DNA of 64,000 nucleotides from JACQFK01 sp964619955 (GCA_964619955.1 CAZUJF010000025.1:10943-74942), one strand, 5' to 3'. Counted from the first letter of the stretch, positions 34,027-43,371 are shown. The notes: generated by a model from the letters alone, not told the origin. Program-made: numbers and translations.

Positions 34027-36423
34027 TTACTTCCCGGCCCCGGCGGGGACCGGGACCTCGTGGGCGTGGACGATCTGGACGGCGTCCACGGGACAGGCCT
34101 GGTTGCACATGTCGCAGGACACGCACTTCGCCAGGTCGATCGTGTGCTGGCGGTAGGGCAGCTTCGCGATCGCGTCCGTCGGGCAGGCCTGCGCGCAGCG
34201 CGTGCAGCCGATGCAGTCCTCGTTGATCGTGTAGCGGATCAGCGGCAGGCACTTCTTCGCGGGGCAGACCCCCTTCTCGTGGGCGTCGTACTCGCTGCGG
34301 AAATACTTGAGCGTCGTGAGGACCGGGTTCGGCGCCGTGGTGCCCAGCCCGCAGAGGCTGCCCTGCTTGATCAGGGGGGACATCTCCTCGAGCCGCTTGA
34401 CGTCGCCCGGCCGCGCCTTGCCCGCGCAGAAGCGCTCCAGGATCTCGAGCATGCGCTTCGTGCCCACCCGGCAGGGCGTGCACTTGCCGCAGGATTCGTC
34501 CTGCATGAACTTCATGAAATAGAGCGCGACGTTGACCATGCAATCCTGGTCGTCCATGACCACGAGCCCGCCGGACCCCATCATCGCGCCGATCTTGATG
34601 AGTTCCTCGTAGTCGATGCGCGTGTCGCCCATCGAGGCGGGGATGCAGCCGCCCGAGGGGCCGCCGATCTGGACCGCCTTGAACGAGCGGCCCGGGGCCA
34701 CGCCGCCGCCGATGTCCTCGACGATCTCCCGGATCGTGATGCCCATGGGCACCTCGATGAGGCCGCCGCGGCGGACCTTGCCGGCCAGCGAGAACACCTT
34801 CGTGCCCTTGCTTTTCTCGGTCCCCATGGCCCCGAACGCGGCCGCCCCGTGGCGCATGATCCACGGCACGCAGGCGAACGTTTCGACGTTGTTGATGAGC
34901 GTGGGCATCCCGTAGACGCCCTTCACCGCCGGATAGGGCGGCCGGAACGTCGGCATGCCGCGCTCGCCCTCGATGGAATGCAGCAGCGCCGTCTCCTCGC
35001 CGCAGACGAAGGCGCCGGCGCCCTCCTTCACGACGATGTCGAGGCTGAAGGCAGAGCCGAGGATGTTCCTCCCCAGCATGCCCTTCTGCCGGAGGATCCT
35101 GAGGGCGGCCTCCATGCGCTCCACCGCCAGCGGATATTCGCAGCGGATGTAGAGATAGCCCTTCTCCGCGCCCACCGCGAAGGCCGCGATCATCAGGCCC
35201 TCGAGGACCCGGAACGGGTAGCACTCCATGGTGACCCGGTCCATGAACGCGCCCGGGTCGCCCTCGTCGCCGTTCATCACGACCGCCTTGGGGGAGCCCT
35301 TCGCCGCGCGCACGAGCATCCACTTGCGGCCCGAGGGGAAGCCGCCGCCGCCGCGGCCGCGCAGGCCGGAGTCCAGGACCTCCTTGATCACCTTCTCCGG
35401 ATCGTTCTCCTCGAGCACCTTCCGGAACGCCTTGAACCCGTCCTTCCCCTCGTAATCGGAGAAGCTCAGGGGGTCCATCTGGCCGTAGTGCTCGGTGACG
35501 ATGTGCTTCTGCTTGCCCAGGAACTGGGCGACCTGCGGGTCGCGCGTGTCCAGCGAGTACTTCGTGACCGGATCCCACGCCTTGTCGGACGCCACCGCGC
35601 CCAGCGCGGCGGAGACCCACGAACGGGCGCGGTTCCAGAACCCCTGCGGGCGGAAATGCCGCTGCACGATGCGGACCGCCTCGTCGCGGCCGACCTTGGC
35701 GTAACGCGTGGAGACGCCGTCGGCGGTGACCACCTCGATCAGCGGGCTCTTGTCGCAGAATCCGGAGCAGCCCACGGGTTTGATGCGGACGTCCAGGCCC
35801 AGGTCGCTCACGGCGCGGTCGAGCGATTCCCGCACGTCGAGGCTGCCGCTGGCGATGCAGCAGGAGCCCTGCCCGATGCGGATCTCGGCGGTCCCGGTCT
35901 CCGAGGCCGTGCGCGGCTGCGGACGCGGACCGCCCTTCTTCGTCTTCTGAAGCTCCAGGAAGTCGAGCATCGCCTTGCCGACGGTGCCCGAGGTGAGGTA
36001 GCCGTGGATGGCGTCGTCGATCTGGACGACGGGCGCGAGGGTGCAGCAGCCCAGGCAGGCGACCTTCGTCACGGTGAACTCGCCCTGGGGGTCCGTGTCC
36101 TGCCCCTCCGGGATGCCGCGGCTGAGCTTCACACCGTCGATGACCTGCTCCGCGCCCTTCACGTGGCAGGCCGTGCCGATGCAGACGTTGGCGAAATGGC
36201 GTCCGGCGGGCTTGTGGCGGAAGCGGGAGAAAAACGTCGAGACGCCCGTGATGCCCGCCGGCGTGATGTCCGTGATCTCGCAGACGCGCTTGAGCGCGAT
36301 CTCGGGCAGCCAGTTGTAGCGCTGCTGGATCTTGCGCAGGATGGTGATCACGGAGTCGGCGCCTCGCCCGGTCTCCTCGACGATCTTGTCCACCTCCGCG
36401 AGGTTGACTTCAGTCGTGCTCAT
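34027..36423 (-). CDS. NuoE-NuoF fusion NADH-oxidising flavoprotein with extra 2Fe-2S and 4Fe-4S domains
   Basis: 798 residues from the ATG overlapping the upstream propeller stop. Order of domains: a NuoE/HydC-like thioredoxin-fold [2Fe-2S] domain (about 1-160, 'CIGTAC' and 'CLGCC'), a second thioredoxin-like [2Fe-2S] domain ('GQGSCCIASG', 'GCSGFC'), the NuoF flavin domain with 'GLRGRGGGGFPSGRKW' and 'NGDEGDPGAF', its 4Fe-4S site 'ESCGKCTPCRVG' with 'GSLCGLG', and a C-terminal two-cluster ferredoxin ('CIGCTRCAQACP', 'CVSCDMCNQACP'). This is the HydC plus HydB architecture of electron-bifurcating hydrogenases, in one polypeptide. It should oxidise or reduce NAD(P)H with FMN. No catalytic hydrogenase or formate dehydrogenase subunit is encoded nearby, so the partner acceptor is open. 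Confidence 0.9.
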   Translation of the reverse strand: MSTTEVNLAEVDKIVEETGRGADSVITILRKIQQRYNWLPEIALKRVCEITDITPAGITGVSTFFSRFRHKPAGRHFANVCIGTACHVKGAEQVIDGVKLSRGIPEGQDTDPQGEFTVTKVACLGCCTLAPVVQIDDAIHGYLTSGTVGKAMLDFLELQKTKKGGPRPQPRTASETGTAEIRIGQGSCCIASGSLDVRESLDRAVSDLGLDVRIKPVGCSGFCDKSPLIEVVTADGVSTRYAKVGRDEAVRIVQRHFRPQGFWNRARSWVSAALGAVASDKAWDPVTKYSLDTRDPQVAQFLGKQKHIVTEHYGQMDPLSFSDYEGKDGFKAFRKVLEENDPEKVIKEVLDSGLRGRGGGGFPSGRKWMLVRAAKGSPKAVVMNGDEGDPGAFMDRVTMECYPFRVLEGLMIAAFAVGAEKGYLYIRCEYPLAVERMEAALRILRQKGMLGRNILGSAFSLDIVVKEGAGAFVCGEETALLHSIEGERGMPTFRPPYPAVKGVYGMPTLINNVETFACVPWIMRHGAAAFGAMGTEKSKGTKVFSLAGKVRRGGLIEVPMGITIREIVEDIGGGVAPGRSFKAVQIGGPSGGCIPASMGDTRIDYEELIKIGAMMGSGGLVVMDDQDCMVNVALYFMKFMQDESCGKCTPCRVGTKRMLEILERFCAGKARPGDVKRLEEMSPLIKQGSLCGLGTTAPNPVLTTLKYFRSEYDAHEKGVCPAKKCLPLIRYTINEDCIGCTRCAQACPTDAIAKLPYRQHTIDLAKCVSCDMCNQACPVDAVQIVHAHEVPVPAGAGK

Positions 36424-38183
36424 TTTTTCGCCTCGCCGATGCAGTAGAGGGTCTTGATGCTGCGCACGTAGACCCGGCCCTCGGGGATCGAAGGCGTGGC
36501 GTCCGCCTTCTCGCCCAGCTCGTTCCGGGCGAGCTCCTCGTATTTTTCCCCGAGCCGGAACACGACCGTCGAGCCGTTGCGGTCCATGACGTAGACGCGG
36601 TCGTCCACGAGGATGGGGGAGCCGTAGAAGCCGTCGTCGAACTCCTTCGTCCAGACGACCTTCCCCGTCTTCGCGTCGAAACAGGTCACGATGCCGCCGC
36701 TGGAGCACATCAGCACGAATTTCTCCGTGGCCACCGGGCTGGACACGTCCGGCAGATCGTCCTGGTGTTTCCAGAGGATCTTCGCCTCCGGGCCGGTTTC
36801 GATCGCCGCGGCCATCGAATGGTCGGAGGCCGCGAAGACCAGGGGCCCCGCCAGCGCGGGCGACGGCGCGACCTCCCCGCCGAGGCACTTCACGCTCCAG
36901 AGATGTTTGCCCGTAAGGGCGTCGTAGCCGCTCACCAGCGGGAGTCCGCAGACCACGACCTGCACTCCGGCCGCCGTGTGATGGATCGCCGGCGTGGACC
37001 AGGCCTCCTTCACCTCCCGTTTGCTCTCCCAGACCGTGGCGCCCGTCTTCGCGTCCAGGGCCAGGAGCCGTCCGCCCGTCTGGTCGTCCATCTGGACCAG
37101 CACCCGGCCCGCGTGCACGACGAGCGACGAGGCATGCCCGTAGCTGTTCTTCGGAACGCCCAGGTTCCGCGCCCAGGCGCGTTTGCCGTCGAAGGTCCAG
37201 GCGGCGATGTCCCCCGTCACGAAGACGGCGTAGACGCGCGCCCCGTCGACCGCGGGCGTCGCCGGAGCCCAGCTGGTGCCGTCGAAGACCTTGAGCCCGG
37301 CCGAAGGGGAGCCGGGGATGCCTTCCGCCGACCCCGTCCAGAGCAGCTTCCCGTCTGCGGCGTCGTAGCAATACATTTCACGGGCCGTCGCGTCCCCGCT
37401 CGAGATGAAGACGCGGTTCTCCCAAGTGACCACGGAACCGGTGCCCTCGCGCGCGATCGGGCTCTTCCAGAGGATGTGCTCGCCGCTCTTCCCGTTCCAT
37501 TTGAGCGGGGCGCTCTTGTGATGGGCGACGCCGGCGGCGTCGGGTCCGCGGAACGCGGGCCACGCGTTCGCCGGAAGCTTGAGGTCGGCCGCGGGAGGAG
37601 GGACGTCCGGCGGCTTCACCCCGGCCGCGGGCGCCGCCTCCTTCGGGGGCGTCGCGGCGCTCTCCTGAAGTTTCAGCTCCATCTCGGGCGGCGAGATGTA
37701 GACGACGAAGAGCGTGAGGGCGACCATCAGCCCCGCGCCGGCCCCGACGGCCCAGCGGAAGGTGGCGCGCTCCGCCCGGCCTCCCTCCATGGGCTGCAGC
37801 CCCTGGGGCACGGGCAGGCGCAGGGTCAGTTCCGTGCGGGTCTTCATGCTGGCGAGGAACACGATCAGGCTGCCGAAGAGCAGCCAGCCCGCCGATTTCA
37901 TCTCGTCCTGGTTGGTGAAGTAGGCCTTCCGGGACATGAACGACAGCGCGCGGGCGCTCTTCTTGAGCTGCTGGTCCTGGGGGTTCTTTTCGATGGCCTG
38001 CTTGATGGATTTCAGGGCGGGGTCCGCCAGGGGCGTGTTCCGCTCCACGTTGATGTGGTTGAGCATGAGGCTGGTGAACAGCGCCAGGGCGAAGAGCCCC
38101 GACGCCCACGAGAGAAACGTGGCGACGCGGACGCCCACCTCCGCCGTGAACGAGCGGTACTTCCGGTTGTCGACGCCGCTCAT
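36420..38183 (-). CDS. Membrane-anchored PQQ-type beta-propeller protein
   Basis: 587 residues. Three hydrophobic segments in the first ~165 residues ('WASGLFALALFTSLML', 'WLLFGSLIVFLAS', 'GAGAGLMVALTLFVVYIS') precede a Pro/Ala linker and a propeller that opens 'ANAWPAFRGPDAAG'. Blades repeat 'DGKLLWTG', 'TGATVWESK' and 'TGKVVWTKE'. The multi-pass anchor is unusual, since most propellers of this kind have one signal peptide. It overlaps the NapH-like gene upstream and the NuoEF fusion downstream by 4 nt each, which strongly suggests a physical or functional link with electron transfer. No heme motif. Confidence 0.85.
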   Translation of the reverse strand: MSGVDNRKYRSFTAEVGVRVATFLSWASGLFALALFTSLMLNHINVERNTPLADPALKSIKQAIEKNPQDQQLKKSARALSFMSRKAYFTNQDEMKSAGWLLFGSLIVFLASMKTRTELTLRLPVPQGLQPMEGGRAERATFRWAVGAGAGLMVALTLFVVYISPPEMELKLQESAATPPKEAAPAAGVKPPDVPPPAADLKLPANAWPAFRGPDAAGVAHHKSAPLKWNGKSGEHILWKSPIAREGTGSVVTWENRVFISSGDATAREMYCYDAADGKLLWTGSAEGIPGSPSAGLKVFDGTSWAPATPAVDGARVYAVFVTGDIAAWTFDGKRAWARNLGVPKNSYGHASSLVVHAGRVLVQMDDQTGGRLLALDAKTGATVWESKREVKEAWSTPAIHHTAAGVQVVVCGLPLVSGYDALTGKHLWSVKCLGGEVAPSPALAGPLVFAASDHSMAAAIETGPEAKILWKHQDDLPDVSSPVATEKFVLMCSSGGIVTCFDAKTGKVVWTKEFDDGFYGSPILVDDRVYVMDRNGSTVVFRLGEKYEELARNELGEKADATPSIPEGRVYVRSIKTLYCIGEAKK

Positions 38184-39553
38184 ACCCGGCCCCCCACGGG
38201 AGTCTGGGGCGGCGCCGCAGCCGCGTCCGGGAACTTCGCCAGGGAGTCGCGCAGGGTCCCGACCGCCACCAGGGGCACCTTGCCCACGGAACAGGCGTCC
38301 GAGCAGCGGGCGCAGCTGTAGCAGTCCCCGCGGTCCGGCTCGTAGTCCGTCCGCTTGCGGTTCGACGAGAGGTTGACCAGCTTGAAGATGACCACGAACG
38401 CCATGAAGGCGCCCAGGATCAGCGAGCCGGAACGGACCTTCTCCCGGATCGCCCTGCCCTCGGCGAGCAGCGTCTCCGCCGTCACGCTCGACTCATGGAA
38501 GTAGCCGCTCTCCAGGGTGGTGCCTTCGGCGAGGCCCGCCTTCTCGAGCGCGACCCGCTCGGCCAGACGCACGGTGGGATGCACGCGGGACAGGGGCACG
38601 TGCGCCAGCCAGCCCAGGGAGACGCCCGCCGCCAGGATGAGCGGGGCGCTCAGGCCGAGCATCGCGATGCGTTTGATGGCCGCGGTGCGCGGCTCCGCCT
38701 CCTTCTCGACCGTCGGCTTGCGCAGGTGGTCGAAGGGGCAGGACTCCTCGCAGAGCCGGCACTGGATGCATTCCGTCGGCGTGGTCTTGAGATGCCACTT
38801 GGAGAAGATCGCCGTCCATTTCAAGAGGATGCTGTACGGGCAGAGGAAGCGGCAGTAGGGGCGCGCGACGACCGTCCCGATCGCCAGGATGGCCGCCCCG
38901 AACATGAACATGCCGAAGTTCGCCCCGAAGCGCCAGAAGCCGACATAGGGATCGAAGCGGCAGATCACGAAGTCCGCCCCCACGTACGCGAGCAGCACCG
39001 AGACGCCGAAGTACGCGTAGGGGATGAGCCCGAGGAAGTGCTTGACCCCCGTCGGGATCCGGATCGGCCGGATGATGACCATCTCCTGCATCGCCCCGAG
39101 CGGGCAGACGGAGGCGCAGTACACGCGTCCGAAAAAGAGCGAGAAGATCAGGGGGGCGAGGAAGATCACCATGACCAGGATCGGCACCGTGTAGCCGTTG
39201 CCGCCCAGCCCCATCGCCACGTTCTGGATGGCCCCGATCGAGCAGACGCAGCCCTCCCGGTAGAAGCCGAAATAGGCCACCGCGAAGACGGAGAGGATGA
39301 AGATGGCCTTCCGGGACACGACCTTCAGGCTGAAGTAGGCGGCCAGGCTCAGCATCGTCAGCAGCACGCCGACGTCGACGTACTCCATCGCCAGCGCGCG
39401 GGGCAGGGTCGCCGGGGACTCGGTGCTGACCTTCGGGGTCTTGTGGCCGGACTCGAACTTGGGACGCGGATAGCGGTCGGCGCTCTGGGCGAATGCGGGC
39501 GCGGACAGGCAGAGGAAGGCCAGGGCCGCCGCACCCGCGACTGCGATCTTCAT
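38180..39553 (-). CDS. NapH/NosR-like membrane iron-sulfur protein
   Basis: 457 residues from ATG 39553. A signal peptide ('AGAAALAFLCLSAPAFA') is followed by about five to six membrane helices. Two Cys-x3-Cys-Pro motifs ('YCASVCPLG', 'YCRFLCPYS') are typical of NapH/NosR-type proteins, a ferredoxin motif is 'CIQCRLCEESCP', and a second, C-terminal one is 'CYSCARCSDACS', which lacks the usual Pro. An additional 'GCVCSIG' lies near residue 100. Such proteins move electrons between the quinone pool or cytosolic donors and periplasmic acceptors. It starts downstream of a terminator, so it probably begins a new transcription unit with the PQQ and NuoEF genes. Confidence 0.85.
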   Translation of the reverse strand: MKIAVAGAAALAFLCLSAPAFAQSADRYPRPKFESGHKTPKVSTESPATLPRALAMEYVDVGVLLTMLSLAAYFSLKVVSRKAIFILSVFAVAYFGFYREGCVCSIGAIQNVAMGLGGNGYTVPILVMVIFLAPLIFSLFFGRVYCASVCPLGAMQEMVIIRPIRIPTGVKHFLGLIPYAYFGVSVLLAYVGADFVICRFDPYVGFWRFGANFGMFMFGAAILAIGTVVARPYCRFLCPYSILLKWTAIFSKWHLKTTPTECIQCRLCEESCPFDHLRKPTVEKEAEPRTAAIKRIAMLGLSAPLILAAGVSLGWLAHVPLSRVHPTVRLAERVALEKAGLAEGTTLESGYFHESSVTAETLLAEGRAIREKVRSGSLILGAFMAFVVIFKLVNLSSNRKRTDYEPDRGDCYSCARCSDACSVGKVPLVAVGTLRDSLAKFPDAAAAPPQTPVGGRV

Positions 39554-39645
39554 GTCCCGTACCCCGTGGGAAGGGCTCCCGAAAGCACCACCACTATACC
39601 TGCGCGCCGCGATCCGGGAAACCAAGTCCGGGGTTTCCCGGAGAC

Positions 39646-39676
39646 AAAAACGGCCGGCCCGCGCGGGGGCCGGCCG
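39646..39676 (-). terminator. Rho-independent terminator
   Basis: A 10-bp GC hairpin (arms 39651-39660 and 39667-39676, loop GCGCGG) is followed on the minus strand by five T. It lies 30 nt after the stop of the Tat-exported Fe-S gene and before the NapH-like gene. This splits the long minus-strand block into two transcription units. Confidence 0.85.
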
Positions 39677-39705
39677 GAAAGAAATCCACCTCGGGCGGCC
39701 CGGAA

Positions 39706-40299
39706 TCAGACGTCCTTCACCACCGACCCGTTCTTGAGCATGTACGGCGTCGCGGCCGGCGCCCGGGAGAACGCGGAGACCGGACAGGCCCGCGCGATGG
39801 AGCATTCGTTGCAGTTCACGCAGACGTTGTGCTTGATCTGGAGGAACATCGACCCGTTCCCGAACGTCGAGCAGCCCTTCACGCACTTGGCGCAGCCCAC
39901 GCAGATCGTCTCGTCGATGTGGTACTCGTAATAGGGCCCCTCGATCAGCGTCCGTTTGATCGCCGACGTCGGGCACATCTGGTTCTCGGCCGCCGTGGTC
40001 TGCTCCACGGCCTTGGGCTGCAGGAACCCGAAGCAGAAGCTGCAGTATCCGCAGATCCCGTAGCCGTGAACGCACTTCACCGCCGACGGATTGACCACGC
40101 ATTCCGTTTCGCAGAGCCCGCAGGAAACGCACTTGCGCGGATCGATCTGCCAGACGGTGTCGTCCGCGTGGAGCTTGGTCGCCAGGGTCGCGCCGGCGGC
40201 CGCCGTGAGACCGACAGCGGCGCCCGCACGGAGACCCGTCGTCAGGAACGAGCGGCGGTCGACGAAACCGACCGAGCCCTGCTTGCTATGATCCACCAT
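39706..40299 (-). CDS. Tat-exported 4Fe-4S protein (NapG/NrfC/DmsB-like)
   Basis: 197 residues. The N-terminus has a twin-arginine signal ('DRRSFLTTGLRAGAAVGL') and an Ala-rich hydrophobic core. Cysteine motifs come in at least three groups: 'CVSCGLCETEC', 'GICGYCSFCFG', and 'CVGCAKCVKGC' with 'CVNCNECSIARACP', suggesting about four [4Fe-4S] clusters in the periplasm. The closest known layout is NapG or NrfC, which work with membrane proteins such as NapH. Its start overlaps the end of the next upstream gene by 14 nt. The NapH-like partner follows after the terminator. Confidence 0.85.
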   Translation of the reverse strand: MVDHSKQGSVGFVDRRSFLTTGLRAGAAVGLTAAAGATLATKLHADDTVWQIDPRKCVSCGLCETECVVNPSAVKCVHGYGICGYCSFCFGFLQPKAVEQTTAAENQMCPTSAIKRTLIEGPYYEYHIDETICVGCAKCVKGCSTFGNGSMFLQIKHNVCVNCNECSIARACPVSAFSRAPAATPYMLKNGSVVKDV

Positions 40300-40549
40300 G
40301 GGACCGGTCCTTCCTGAAGGTGACGGCCTTCGGCAGCTCGCAGCCGCCCGGCAGGGCGATGCAGCGGGTGCAGGGGCTGCTCTCGTTGATGCACTTGGAC
40401 AGCTGGAGACGACCCGTCTTGAACATGGCCGCCGTCCCGACCCCCACGAGCCCCAAGATCACTCCGCGTCCGATGGAAGCGAAGAAATCTCGGCGGCCTT
40501 CGGGATTCACGACTTCGTTCATGGAAGCTTCGGCCCCATCACCCTTCAT
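40286..40549 (-). CDS. Small Tat-type anchored cysteine protein
   Basis: 87 residues from ATG 40549; ATG 40522 in the same frame would shorten the leader. A twin-arginine-like 'EGRRDFFASIGRG' precedes a short hydrophobic helix ('VILGLVGVGTAAMF'), as in Tat signal anchors. The mature part has four cysteines in 'KCINESSPCTRCIALPGGC', which could bind an Fe-S cluster or form disulfides. I do not recognise the family. It overlaps the NapG-like gene by 14 nt, a strong sign that they work together, perhaps as a chaperone or small electron-transfer subunit. A TATAGT box lies upstream on the minus strand. Confidence 0.6.
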   Translation of the reverse strand: MKGDGAEASMNEVVNPEGRRDFFASIGRGVILGLVGVGTAAMFKTGRLQLSKCINESSPCTRCIALPGGCELPKAVTFRKDRSHGGS

Positions 40550-40653
40550 AAGCCCTGCCTTGACTATACGATTCAAAGGTGTCGGAATTTCCGTGAAACT
40601 GCGTAAAATTTCGCGTTTCGGACCCCATGCATTGCCGCCGGTTCTTATAACGC

Positions 40654-41631
40654 TCAGATCTTGACGATATATACACGAATCGCAGAAGAAGCCGGATCGA
40701 GCACCAGGATCCGGTCCTTGGAGTCCACCGCCAGGTCCAGCCCGGTGATGCCCGGGGGGAAATCCTTGGCCGCCGCCACCACGCCGAGCAGCTCCCCGGA
40801 CGCACTGTGGATCTTGATGCGGACGAGGCCCTTCTCGCTGGTGACGAACGATCCGTTGCTCCGGATCGCAATGTGCGTCGGGTTGCAGCAGCCGGAGAAC
40901 TTCTCGATCTCGGTCCCCGACTTCCCCCAGACGGCCGCCACGCTGCCGTTCTCGCGATACTGCTCGAGGGTGCGCCGGCCCGTGTGGGTGACCCAGACCT
41001 CGCCGCGGACGTCCGCCGCGACGTCGAAAAACGGGCTCGGGATGACGAAGCGCCCCTTGATCACGTCCGCCCCGCTGGGGACGATGCGCCCCAGCTCCTT
41101 CCCGCTCTTGTCGCAGCGGAGCACGGTCTTGTTCCCGAAGTCGCCGATGAGGATGCGGTCGCCCGCCACGGCCACCGAGGTGATCCAGCTGTCCGGGCCC
41201 AGGTTCGCCCACTCCGCCTTGCGGACGCCTTTCGCGTCGTAGACCTCGACGTGGTCCCGCATGCCGAGGTAGACGGTCCCGTCCGCGTCCACCGCGAGCG
41301 AATAAGCGGGCTTGTCGAGGTCGAAGCTGGAGATTCTCGAGCCGTCCGGGGCGAGCACCAGGACCGTCTTGTCGCCGGTGACGTAGATGCGGTCCTCGGG
41401 CCCCACCGCGACGCCGCGAAGCTCCTTGAGCATCGTCTTGTAGCGGCCCGCTTCGCTCGCGATGATGAGTTTGGGGTCGACCTTCTCCATCTCCGCGATT
41501 TCATCGACGAAGCGGCGGACGGGGGCGCCCGTCTTCTGAGGCGGCCCCGGCTTCCGGGTCGCGACCAGGAATCCGAGCACGCCGCACGCGGCCAGGCTGC
41601 CGAGCGCCAGCAGGATCCAGAGTGCCTTCAT
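40654..41631 (-). CDS. NHL-repeat-type six-bladed propeller protein with membrane anchor
   Basis: 325 residues. The N-terminus is a single helix ('LWILLALGSLAACGVLGFLVA'). The rest is a repeated 'LRGVAVGPEDRIYV', 'YSLAVDADGTVYL', 'TSVAVAGDRILI' pattern of an NHL-like propeller, ending with 'GLDLAVDSKDRILVLD'. A 'FSGCCNPTHIAI' block holds adjacent cysteines. It is probably anchored to the inner membrane and faces the periplasm. It begins directly after the TAA of the upstream PQQ-type gene with no spacer. Its role in the redox cluster is unknown, and a scaffold or sensor function is possible. Confidence 0.78.
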   Translation of the reverse strand: MKALWILLALGSLAACGVLGFLVATRKPGPPQKTGAPVRRFVDEIAEMEKVDPKLIIASEAGRYKTMLKELRGVAVGPEDRIYVTGDKTVLVLAPDGSRISSFDLDKPAYSLAVDADGTVYLGMRDHVEVYDAKGVRKAEWANLGPDSWITSVAVAGDRILIGDFGNKTVLRCDKSGKELGRIVPSGADVIKGRFVIPSPFFDVAADVRGEVWVTHTGRRTLEQYRENGSVAAVWGKSGTEIEKFSGCCNPTHIAIRSNGSFVTSEKGLVRIKIHSASGELLGVVAAAKDFPPGITGLDLAVDSKDRILVLDPASSAIRVYIVKI

Positions 41632-43338
41632 TTATTGAGCGCCCTTCCCCACGTCGATGCAGATGAACTTCTTGAATTCCCGCAGCAGCATCCGCGTGCC
41701 CGCGACGGCGATCGGGCCCCAGGCGTCATGGCCGTCCTTGAAGAACTGGTACGAACCCAGCTCCTCCCACTTCTCGGTGCTCGCCCGGCACATGGTCAGC
41801 TTGCCGCTGTCGTCCAGGATGTAGAACTTGTCGTCCGCCAGGATGAAGGGGCCCAGGCCGAAGCGCTTCTCCTTGCCGCTGGACCAGACGACCTTGCCCG
41901 AGGCGTCCGCCTTCATGCAGACGAACTGCTTGATCAGCTGCCCGCCGAGCGGCGAATCCACCATGAAGAGATGGCCCTTGTGGAGGATGGGCGTCTGCTG
42001 CTCGCAGTCCGCCCCCTCCTTCGGCTCCCGCTTCCAGAGCGCCTTCGCCTCGAATTTGCCGCCCGCCTCGCTCACCTTCAGCAGGGCGCTCCCCGCCTCG
42101 TAGCCCGAGGTCAGATAGACGAGCCCGTCCCCCAGGAAGGAGGGCGCCGGCGACATCACCTTCGCCACCCATTCGTCGTTGCTCCAGAGCAGCTCGCCGG
42201 GATTCGCCCCGTCGGCGGCGACGGCGAGCGTCCCCTGCGGCGTGGCATAGACGTACATCTTGCGCCCCCCCATCGTCGTCGGCATCACCGACGAGTGGGA
42301 CATCTGCCAGCCCTTGGGATTGGGCGTCTTCCAGAGGATCTTCCCGGTCTCGCAATCCACGCCCATCATCAGCACGTCCTTGCCGCCCGGGGCGATGACG
42401 GCGGTGGTCCCGTCGATCATCGGACATTGCGCGGTGTACCAGGTGGGGTTGACCGTCCCGTACTCCTTGCGGAGGTCGATGCCCCACTTCAAATCACCGG
42501 TCTTGGAATCGACGCACATCACGTGGCAGTACGGCCCGACGCTGACGACGTACTTGTCGGTCACCGCCGGAACGGTGCGGGAATAGCCGTGGTAAATATC
42601 GATCTTCACGCCGTAGGAACGGCGCCAGATCTCCTTGCCGTCGGCGAGCGAGAGGCAGCGCAGCGCGTCCTGCTTCTTCTCCTCGTCGTAGTCCAGGAGA
42701 TAGACCTTCCCCTCGAACACCGTCGCCCCGGCATAGCCCTGGCCCAGCTCCATCGACCAGAGCACGGGCGGGCCGCCGGCGGGCCAGCTGTCCGCCAGCC
42801 TGGCGCCGTCGTGCACGATGTTGTCGAATTTCGGACCGCGGAACGTGGGCCAGTGACCGGGCAGCGCCGCGGGCTGTCCGTCGCCCTTCGAGAAAAACTC
42901 CCCGATCTTGACGTCCTGAAGGACTTCCTTGGGCTTGTCCGCCGTGCCCGCCGCCGCCGGCGTGCCCGTCCCGGGCTTCAGCATCCCCGGGCCGTCCATG
43001 CCCGGCACCTGGTCGGTCACGTGCGTCACCGCGCCCGGACCCCGCAGGAGCAGGAACAGCGTGGTCCCGGCAAAAAACAGGACCAGGACGCTCAGGACCG
43101 AGACGATCACCGCGAGGCTCTTGGCGTCGAGAACGAGCTGTCCGCCCGTCGGGCCGTCCTTGGGCGCACGCGTCAATCCGACGCCGACCGGGGCGGCGGG
43201 CTCCTTGACGGGCGGCGGCTTCGCCGGGACGGGTTTCGCTTCGGGCGCGGGGACGGCCGCCGCCGGGACCGCCGGACTCTCCGCCGCTTTCACGGGCGGC
43301 GTCCCGGGCTTCGGCGCCCCGGCATCAGGATTCGTCAT
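41632..43338 (-). CDS. Membrane-anchored PQQ-type beta-propeller protein
   Basis: 568 residues. The N-terminal ~70 residues are Ala/Pro-rich and cytoplasmic-like, then one strong helix ('SLAVIVSVLSVLVLFFAGTTLFL', about residues 71-93) and a linker lead to a propeller opening 'HWPTFRGPKFDN'. Blades include 'DGKEIWRRS', 'TGDLKWGID' and 'TGKILWKTP'. The Ala/Pro-rich head before the helix is uncommon. No cofactor ligands are recognised. It is second in the transcript that begins at 44553 and is followed without a gap by the NHL protein. Confidence 0.85.
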   Translation of the reverse strand: MTNPDAGAPKPGTPPVKAAESPAVPAAAVPAPEAKPVPAKPPPVKEPAAPVGVGLTRAPKDGPTGGQLVLDAKSLAVIVSVLSVLVLFFAGTTLFLLLRGPGAVTHVTDQVPGMDGPGMLKPGTGTPAAAGTADKPKEVLQDVKIGEFFSKGDGQPAALPGHWPTFRGPKFDNIVHDGARLADSWPAGGPPVLWSMELGQGYAGATVFEGKVYLLDYDEEKKQDALRCLSLADGKEIWRRSYGVKIDIYHGYSRTVPAVTDKYVVSVGPYCHVMCVDSKTGDLKWGIDLRKEYGTVNPTWYTAQCPMIDGTTAVIAPGGKDVLMMGVDCETGKILWKTPNPKGWQMSHSSVMPTTMGGRKMYVYATPQGTLAVAADGANPGELLWSNDEWVAKVMSPAPSFLGDGLVYLTSGYEAGSALLKVSEAGGKFEAKALWKREPKEGADCEQQTPILHKGHLFMVDSPLGGQLIKQFVCMKADASGKVVWSSGKEKRFGLGPFILADDKFYILDDSGKLTMCRASTEKWEELGSYQFFKDGHDAWGPIAVAGTRMLLREFKKFICIDVGKGAQ

Positions 43339-43371
43339 GGCTATTCAACGCCTCAGCAGGATCCTCGTGGG

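Noticed and set aside
32791..36423. An electron-bifurcating [FeFe] hydrogenase
   Set aside because: The Fe-S subunit has HydA-type N-terminal clusters but none of the H-cluster motifs and is too short; no hydrogenase maturation gene is nearby.
31543..36447. A 4.9-kb plus-strand open frame over the glycosyltransferase and NuoEF region
   Set aside because: Antisense shadow of three well-supported minus-strand genes, with no recognisable domain or start context.
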